Positions 57,244 through 64,000 of a stretch of 64,000 nucleotides of DNA are shown piece by piece (positions within the stretch are counted from its first letter, which is position 1; each line of letters opens with the position of its first letter). The stretch comes from Trachythela sp. YZ-2020. Its lineage: Eukaryota > Cnidaria > Anthozoa > Malacalcyonacea > Clavulariidae. Made by a program: the position numbers and the translations under genes. The stretch covers positions 496,001 through 560,000 of the forward strand of contig JADLSH010000367.1 of the NCBI GenBank assembly GCA_016169945.1, read 5' to 3'. Below the pieces are notes generated by a model. The model saw nothing but the letters and a program-made list of their open reading frames with translations. It made no database searches and was not told where the DNA came from.

Positions 57244-60200
57244 CTTTCCCGTGACTGTCATTGGCATATCATCCACAAACTTGATATAACGCGGAATTTT
57301 AAAATGGGCAATCTATAAAAGAGCAATGGCATCCTATTATAACTATGATACTACACATTTGAGTTTTCAAAGCATTTCAGCGAAATGCACGAGTGGTGCG
57401 AAAAATCGTCAGTACAGTGTGTTTTCCACAAAAACAAATCAATTATAATTCCTATAATCATCAGTACAAGTTACTGTATAATTTACTATGAAGGACCGCA
57501 GAGCAGGGGGGCTGGCTGAATTTTCCGTAAATATTGTGATTTTTAAATGAAGGATTTTAAAACACACAGTCTGTAGTTAAAATGTCTTTTCGCTACTAAA
57601 TAGAAGCTTAACTACAAGATTTTTGGCGCTAGAGTTTGTCGACTCTGCTTCTACCAAAGCGAGCAGCATATACTGTTCATGCACAAACTCGAAATTTTTG
57701 GTTGGTTGACGAAATGCTGCATGCTCTCCTTTCAACTCAACAAATCTTCAGCAAACATTCAGTAAAGCCCAGGGCTCGTGTACATTTCGCAGCACTTCTT
57801 CTCCATTAGAAATTTAGAATTTTCTACAAGAAAATTCTTCTATATTCTTCACTTTCTAGTTCATTCAGTTTCATTTGTTTATTCTGATATGTATGATGTA
57901 TCTAACTGGGCGTTGTGATTTTGTCATAAAAATAACCTTGGTTGTACCATAACAGTTCAAATTTCAAGTGATCTCATAAGAAACATCCTCTACCTTTCCC
58001 TTGCAAAATTCCTTTATTTCATCTGCTGTAGCGGTCTCATCCTTCATTAACCTGCATGGAATACAACATCACCAGGTTAACAGACATATTTTCGCTCGCC
58101 ACTCTGGTTTAAGTAAATTCATTTACTTTTTTGCATTCAGACTTGAATTTATGCCGAAATAGTTCGTTTATTATGCTGTACTTTCTTTCTTTCTTTCTTT
58201 CAAAGGTAATAAAACTTTGAGTTTCATATCTCGACAGTCAACCGCCGAATCTTTGAGTTTCATAATCTGTTAAGTTTTGCTTAATTCTATTCTGGCTAAA
58301 ATTAATTTATTCAGTCTTATATTCTGTTTATATCATTACTATTTTTACGGTAAACACCAGCGCGAGCGTGACCCTGGGAACGAGGATGCATTAACACTAG
58401 TGGAACGCGTCTTGTACCAAATACGGAGTTACATATATAGTAAATAAAGTGATATTCAACTAACCTTATCCACGCGCAAACTTCTTCACCCATCCTCTTA
58501 TCTGGCACACCGATAACCTGAAAACAATATCACTTTTGGAGCATGATGGAACTTTTGGATTTTTAGGTGGCTAAGGGATAAAACTGCCCCGAACCCCAAA
58601 ACAAAGCTGAAGCTGTTTTCATATAGTAAGGAGCTGAAAATTCAGCTCGAATGTTGACGCACAGAAATATGGGAAGATAAAACCGCACGTTTGCCACGAA
58701 TACTAAATGCGTGAATTTTCGTGGTAAACTACACAAAGTTCTATCTTGCCAGGTTTTGATAGAGCTGGAAGTACTGTACTTTTACAGGTCAATTGTCTCA
58801 AATTATACCTCTACTTCTTGAATTTTTGGATGATGGTATAAAAATTGTTCAATTTCACCCGGATAGATATTCTCTCCTCCTCTTATGATCATGTCCTAAG
58901 AACAAAAGCGAAATGAAGGTAATATGAAGATCTTCATTTTCAAAATGGATATCCCATTAGTCCTCTGCTGCTATTTCAGAGAACAACGAAAAATTGTTGT
59001 CTGGAGCTATCGACAAAAAAATTAAAAGGCAGAAAATACAAATTCTGGTTTCAAACCATCTAAATTAATTGGCTGACGTTAAAGTTACATTACAAAACTA
59101 ATGGCTCAAAAATATTTTGGTATACTGAAGAGGTTTTGATTCTGCCAATAATTTTCACATATCCTTTTTCATCCATTGATGCTTTATCTCTTTTCATGTA
59201 AGTGGATTAAAAGATGGGTTATCCAATGATGCTTGTAGCTACACCATATAGTTTATGTGTACTCTCTCTAAATGATATACTGCTAGCGGTATTGTTGAAA
59301 AGGAATCAAATCCCATAGGAGACTGAACAAACAACAAAAATCAAGCAAATATTGTTTACCCTGTGTGTAACCAACCACTGGCATCTATAGTACTTTTTGT
59401 CTTGTCTTCATCCTCCCAGTACCCTAACATGACACAATAACCTCGCACACACAGTTCACCATCTTCACCAACAGGGATTATCTCACCATGTTCATTCACT
59501 ATCTTACCCTGGAAAACAGTGGCAGGTACTGTTTAACGTCTACAGAACATTTTCAGTATAGGTACAGCGGAGGACGGGGGAACTTCTGGGGTTCCCTTTG
59601 TTAAGACTTTCAGGGCTGAGTCCCTGTTCATATGATTTATAGATTGTGTGCGAAAAGCATAAATAATTGTTAATTATAGCTTCTTTGTATGGTTACGGTA
59701 CTAATAGCTGAATAAGCTTAGCTAGACATTGATCTCTATTGAGATACAGCTAATTAAATTCAGTAGACGTTTTGAAGGTCAGAATTAACTCACAACCTCA
59801 AAACCTCGCCCTCTAAGCGCGAGCAGCGCAATGGATTTGTTTTGTCTCTTTCTTGATGCTTCTATTTACTCGTAGCATTTTGCAAACCACACCTTCCATG
59901 GCCCCATTCATACCCGATTACATATGCACGTTCTACGGGGTTTTATGTATACTTAGAGGTCGAGTAACTGAATAACTGTATACAAAGGTGTACTGTCATG
60001 TGACTAAATGGATCATTTTGATTGAGTCTTTATACATCGTCAATAATTGATGAAGCTTGATAAAATTAAATCCAAATATTCCCTACAAATTCAAGCTATT
60101 TATATATTTATATAGGGAAAATACCGTAAAGGCAAACCTTTTCTGTTGGTCTCGATCTACGGTATCTATTTGGACTTCGTCCGGATAATTTTAACCTCTT

Positions 60201-60388
60201 AATAATAATTCAAAATTATCATGATGATGCAACATCAAGCTAGAGTACATCTCTCTCCTGTCTAAAGCTAACCTCCTCACCTCAGTATTTGGAAGCATTT
60301 TTCCAACAGTTGACACTCGAAGTTCAACAGGATCGTCAATTTGAGTTTGACAGCAGACAGGAGAGAGTTCTGTCAAACCATAGCAAAT
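57244..60388 (-). CDS. ACSF2: ACSF2-type acyl-CoA synthetase, C-terminal exons
   Basis: This enzyme family activates medium- or long-chain fatty acids to acyl-CoA with ATP in mitochondria. Eight exons on the minus strand are clear: 60273-60388 ([12 protein letters not shown], the YGxTE motif; VGKMLPNTE), 60138-60165 (28 bp), 59360-59508 ([14 protein letters not shown], ending in WLHTG), 59126-59189 (completing [16 protein letters not shown]), 58809-58895 ([19 protein letters not shown]), 58465-58517 ([15 protein letters not shown]), 57994-58051 ([11 protein letters not shown]) and 57244-57312 ([17 protein letters not shown], the catalytic-lysine region). The phases of all eight agree. The match follows human ACSF2 residue order as I recall it. 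The 5' exons are beyond the hAT element to the right, and the last exon was not found. A donor at 60281 is an alternative end for the first listed exon. Confidence 0.88.
58086..58140. repeat. Fragment of the palindromic MITE also present in CLPB
   Basis: TTTTCGCTC(G)CCACTCTGG and the following AAGTAAAT...GCATTC match the arm of the element at 7319-8100. It lies in an ACSF2 intron. Confidence 0.45.
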
Positions 60389-60423
60389 CTGGCAACAAAA
60401 AGAAGAATGTATAATTTGCTGCT

Positions 60424-63400
60424 TCAGGGACGTAGCCAGGGGGTAGCCGGACGTAGCCGCGGCTCCCCCTCCCACCCTTTGGTAATATTTAGTGCTAATA
60501 CTTACTGCAAAACCAAAAATTAAACTCAATATTTTACAGTACACTTGTTTATTACCCAGTTAACTTGATCAACTTGTTCTTCATAAATTAAAGAGAACAA
60601 AGTGCTCGCGCCGCGGAAAGTCAAAATATAAATCCCGTTGACCAACAAAATCACATTGTTCATATTAAATGACGTTTCATGTAATTTTGTTGCCCAGCGG
60701 TTTCTGTACGTTTTGTATTATGAGTAATGGTTGACTTCCTGACAACGAGTTCCTGCTTTGTCGTTAGCATGCAATGAAAATTTCAGATTATCATGATACA
60801 GATCTGACAGGTATGTGATCCCTAATAAAGATGAAGGAAAAACTTGTATAAATATTTAAATACAGTTTTAAAATATGCCTATTTTGAACGTCAAATTTTT
60901 CGTGTTCTGACTTTCGAAATTGTGAATGAATAATGTTGTCATATATTTGTTAAAATGATAATGAGCTTACATTCTTTGTCTTTGCTGACGACAAATGTTA
61001 TAGTACTTTGCAAATGAGTGAATTATTGAAAATTTAAAGTTCCGAAACTGCTTTTGCATCAAATTCATTCTGTAAGCTATAAATATTGTCAATATTGCCA
61101 ATATTGTCTTGATGGAAGAGGGTTCAGAGTGACCACTGCCCGGCCTTTTTTGGTGGAGGTAGCCCTCACAACAATTTATTTATTGTGAGGGTGGGTGGGT
61201 GAAACCTAACTGAAAAATAGCAATTGGCCATACACCCTGTTGGGGATCTTTAAATTTCTAGTGACTCTCCCCTATCTAAATTACATTATGAATAATGATT
61301 TCATTCATCACATCATCAGGGCCTCAATGTGATAGTGCTGAGGAAGGGCAATTTCGGCAAATGGCATCGTCAGAAGAATTGGTTATTCAGCAAGACCCAA
61401 AAGACACTGCTGCTATTCCTCCACCCAAGAAAATTGCTAAATTGAAACACACAACATAAAACTTTGCGTCTAAAGTAGTTTGCCAACCATCTACGTCACA
61501 AAGTATCGGCACCGGTTCTGAGCGAGAAAGGAAAAATGATACGTCTTTGGATGCAATGAAAAGAATGAACTTGAAAGGTCATGTGAAGATACGCATGAAC
61601 AATCTCCAACTTCAACACTAAATATTTCAAAAGTCGTTGACCTTGACTCCGGGCTAACATTTGATTATGATATTGGTCACTTTGTTTCAAAAAAAGCAAA
61701 TGAACTAGAAAAAAGTCACATGCTTCAGAACAAATGGCAGAGACGACCAGGATTTAAATGGCCTTATGCTATGAAAAATCATAGAGGGAAACAAAGCCAT
61801 ATTGATCAGTTTCCAGATTTTGCTTACAGTGAAATAGCAGGAGGAATATTTTGTAAGTATTGCGGGCTTGCTCAAACAAAAGAAGCCAATTACAGTACAG
61901 GAGCTAGTCTTGGAAAGTTGGTTACATAACCATTATGTCGCTACGACAGATTGACTGGACCAACTGGAGATTTGAACATGCATCTTAACACTGAATATCA
62001 CAAACGTGCTGCAGTTCGATGCCAAACATTTTAAACAAACTTAGAGAAGGGTACTAACGTTTACAAGTTAATCAATTCACAACACAGAAGGACTTGTGAA
62101 GAAAATCGTAAACGTCTTAAACCCATTGTCGAAACAGTTATTTTCTGTGGTCAGAATAACGTTCCTCTTCGAGGTAACGATGACAGTGGCGAAATTGAAT
62201 TAACAAAGCAAAAAGCCGGCGAAGGAAATTTTAGGCGTCTTCTCAGGTATCGTGCCATACAAAGTGGTGATACTAATTTAGAAGAACAAATTAGATCAGC
62301 TCCGCGTAATAACGCATGCTACACATCTGGTGTCATTCAAAATCAAATAATAGAATGCGTTGGACCGGAGTTACGACAAACGATTGTTTCTCGTGTGAAA
62401 AAGGCATGTTTTTATGTGATTATGGCGGATGAAACAACGGGCATATCTGCCATAGAACAGCTTTCTCTTTGCTTGCGCTATTACGGCCACGATTTGCTTC
62501 CTGGATATTTTAGACAAAGAATATGATTCGAATCCTGAAGTAGTTGTAAACCAAGATGCAGAGATGCGAAGAAGAAAATCAAAATGCGTTTGAGATTGAA
62601 GTGCCAAAACTTACTGGGAAGGTCATTGGAAAAGCAATTGTGACAAAAATCGAAAAATGTGGTTTATCTCTCAACACAGCTGCTACACAAAAGCTATGAT
62701 GGCGCAAGTGTCATGAGTTCGACCTCTGTGGGAACAAGCTCTTATGTAAAGGAGCATTGCAAATATGCAGAGTATTATCACTGCTCTGCGCATGCACTCA
62801 ATTTAACACTCGTGCATGCGTCAAAGATTCCCGTTATCCGCAACATGATAAGCACTGTCAAGAAGATAACATCCCTCTTATCTGCTAGCAACAAGAAGAA
62901 AGTTGCTGCACTAGAAACATTTTGTATCAAATTACGTCCCAATTGTGAGGACACTGATGGCTATCAGCCGATGGGAAGATCCAGATGCCAAATCACAGGC
63001 GTCGTCGCTCATCAAACCAGTGACAAAAAGCACGTTTTATATTGTCACTTTATTTTGCGTCGTTGCCCTAACAAATAATATAGATATAGGAGAAAAATAC
63101 AGGAGAAAAACACCTCTTTAAAGGAAGCAATGAGCCATGGGGCATATCCAGGACGTTAGAACTGTCCTCGAAGAAGATCGAGAAAATCGAGATGGATTCT
63201 CGATACAGTCACATGTCTCCAAATAAAGGTAGAGTGTCCAAGAGTTTGCAAACGATCAGTGTATCGAGATAACCTAGATGTCTCAGATGTTGACGATTCT
63301 AATCATGGACTAGATTATTTCCGCGTGGCAGTGTTTATCCCATTTCTGGATGCAATCCTTGAGCACTTGCGACTTCGGTTTAATGAAAAAACGTTTGCTG

Positions 63401-64000
63401 GGCTGTTTGATATGCTGTTTCCGGTCAACTGCATGTGCAAAGAATGGTGCAGTGGAAGAGGAGTTCATGCAGCTTTAGAGAAACTATTCTCAATTTCTCC
63501 TTGCTAACAATGTACTGCCTCGTGATACCAATGGCATGAAAGCCTTAGCGCAACACCGGTTGTGGGTAGCTAAATGGAAGAGAGAATTTTCGGATAAAAC
63601 TGACAATTCACCAACTGATCACATAGCAACGTTATCGTTTTGCGATGCCAATGTTTTCCCAAGCATTTACGCCCTTCTAACTATTGCCAGCATCTTGCCC
63701 ATATCAACAGCAACGATTGAGCGCAGTTTTTCATCCCTCCAACTACTTAAAACATGCAGGTATTTGCGTAATCGAACAACTGAAGGCCGCTTGAATGCCT
63801 TGGCCATGATGTACATCTACGATAGCGAACAAATTGATATTGACCGAGTAATCGAGCGTTCTGCTAGTATGAAGAAGCGACGTTTGTTGTTACTTTAGTT
63901 TACATGAATACATGATATATATAATTTACTCTTGACTACAAAACGTTAAGTGTTTGAGTTACTCAGTTTTATAACAATATAATATAAAATTAGACAAAGG
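60424..64000 (+). mobile_element. hAT element, right end beyond the window
   Basis: CAGGGACGTAGCCAGGGGGT at 60424 is the kind of terminus seen in hAT elements that carry ZMYM1-like transposases. The transposase remnant lies in the same orientation to its right (61361-63898). The matching right terminus is not seen before 64000, so the element is open on that side and its 8-bp duplication cannot be checked. It sits in the ACSF2 intron upstream of exon 60273-60388. Confidence 0.6.
61361..63898 (+). pseudogene. hAT transposase (ZMYM1-like) pseudogene
   Basis: Several frames joined by stops and shifts follow the order of hAT transposases with a TTF-type finger. A start at 61361 (MASSEELVIQQDPKD) is followed at 61,620-61,920 by the finger region (HMLQNKWQRRPGFKWPYA, IAGGIFCKYCGL). 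62,380-62,520 has VIMADETTGISAIEQLSLCL, with the first catalytic aspartate. 62,690-62,830 has YDGASVMS, YHCSAHALNLTL. 63,650-63,850 has the C-terminal dimerisation region (PISTATIERSFSSLQLLKT, RLNALAMMYIY). At least five disruptions make it inactive. No intact frame spans the catalytic domain. Confidence 0.82.

Overview
This window is animal nuclear DNA: AT-rich, with interrupted genes, canonical GT..AG introns and dense transposable elements, and no bacterial operon structure. Three host genes could be reconstructed from exon fragments whose splice phases mostly agree. They are a mitochondrial CLPB/SKD3 disaggregase (minus strand, N-terminal part, 1.2-9.1 kb, AAA+ part off the left edge), a VMA21 V-ATPase assembly factor (plus, 15.3-17.1 kb, first exon not found) and the C-terminal half of an ACSF2-type acyl-CoA synthetase (minus, 57.2-60.4 kb, 5' part beyond the right edge). 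Gene content and repeat types suggest an early-branching marine invertebrate such as a sponge or cnidarian. The sequence alone does not decide between them.

Layout. 0-9 kb: CLPB exons separated by a large intron holding two decayed non-LTR retrotransposons and nested palindromic MITEs. 9-15 kb: an intergenic mosaic of TIR elements with readable target-site duplications (hAT-like 8 bp, MULE-like 10 bp), a perfect 121-bp palindrome and a SINE-like copy. 15-17 kb: VMA21 with two mariner-type MITEs in its last intron. 17-27 kb: MITEs, a broken PHD-finger/MULE-like transposase gene, a 5'-truncated reverse transcriptase and a hAT-like element.

27.5-48 kb is the most unusual part. A 20-bp minisatellite array is split by a 14.35-kb element (30927-45278) with matching termini and a TTA target duplication. 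The element carries a decayed multidomain protein gene (DDE-like acidic motifs, zinc-knuckle-like cysteines, a SAP-like domain and an acidic tail) and has itself been hit by at least five later insertions. Three of these have TTAA duplications, and one has terminal inverted arms of about 1 kb. I could not assign the large element to a named superfamily.

48-51.6 kb is a satellite of about 160 bp with a higher-order period of about 1.1 kb and an orientation switch near 51.0 kb. It abuts a broken gene of a repeat-associated family with nuclease-like motifs (51.6-53.5 kb). 53.7-57.2 kb is repeat-rich with no gene seen. ACSF2 exons follow, and a hAT element with ZMYM1-like transposase remnants (60.4 kb to the window end) sits in the next ACSF2 intron. 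Most long ORFs here are transposon remnants or open frames produced by tandem repeats.
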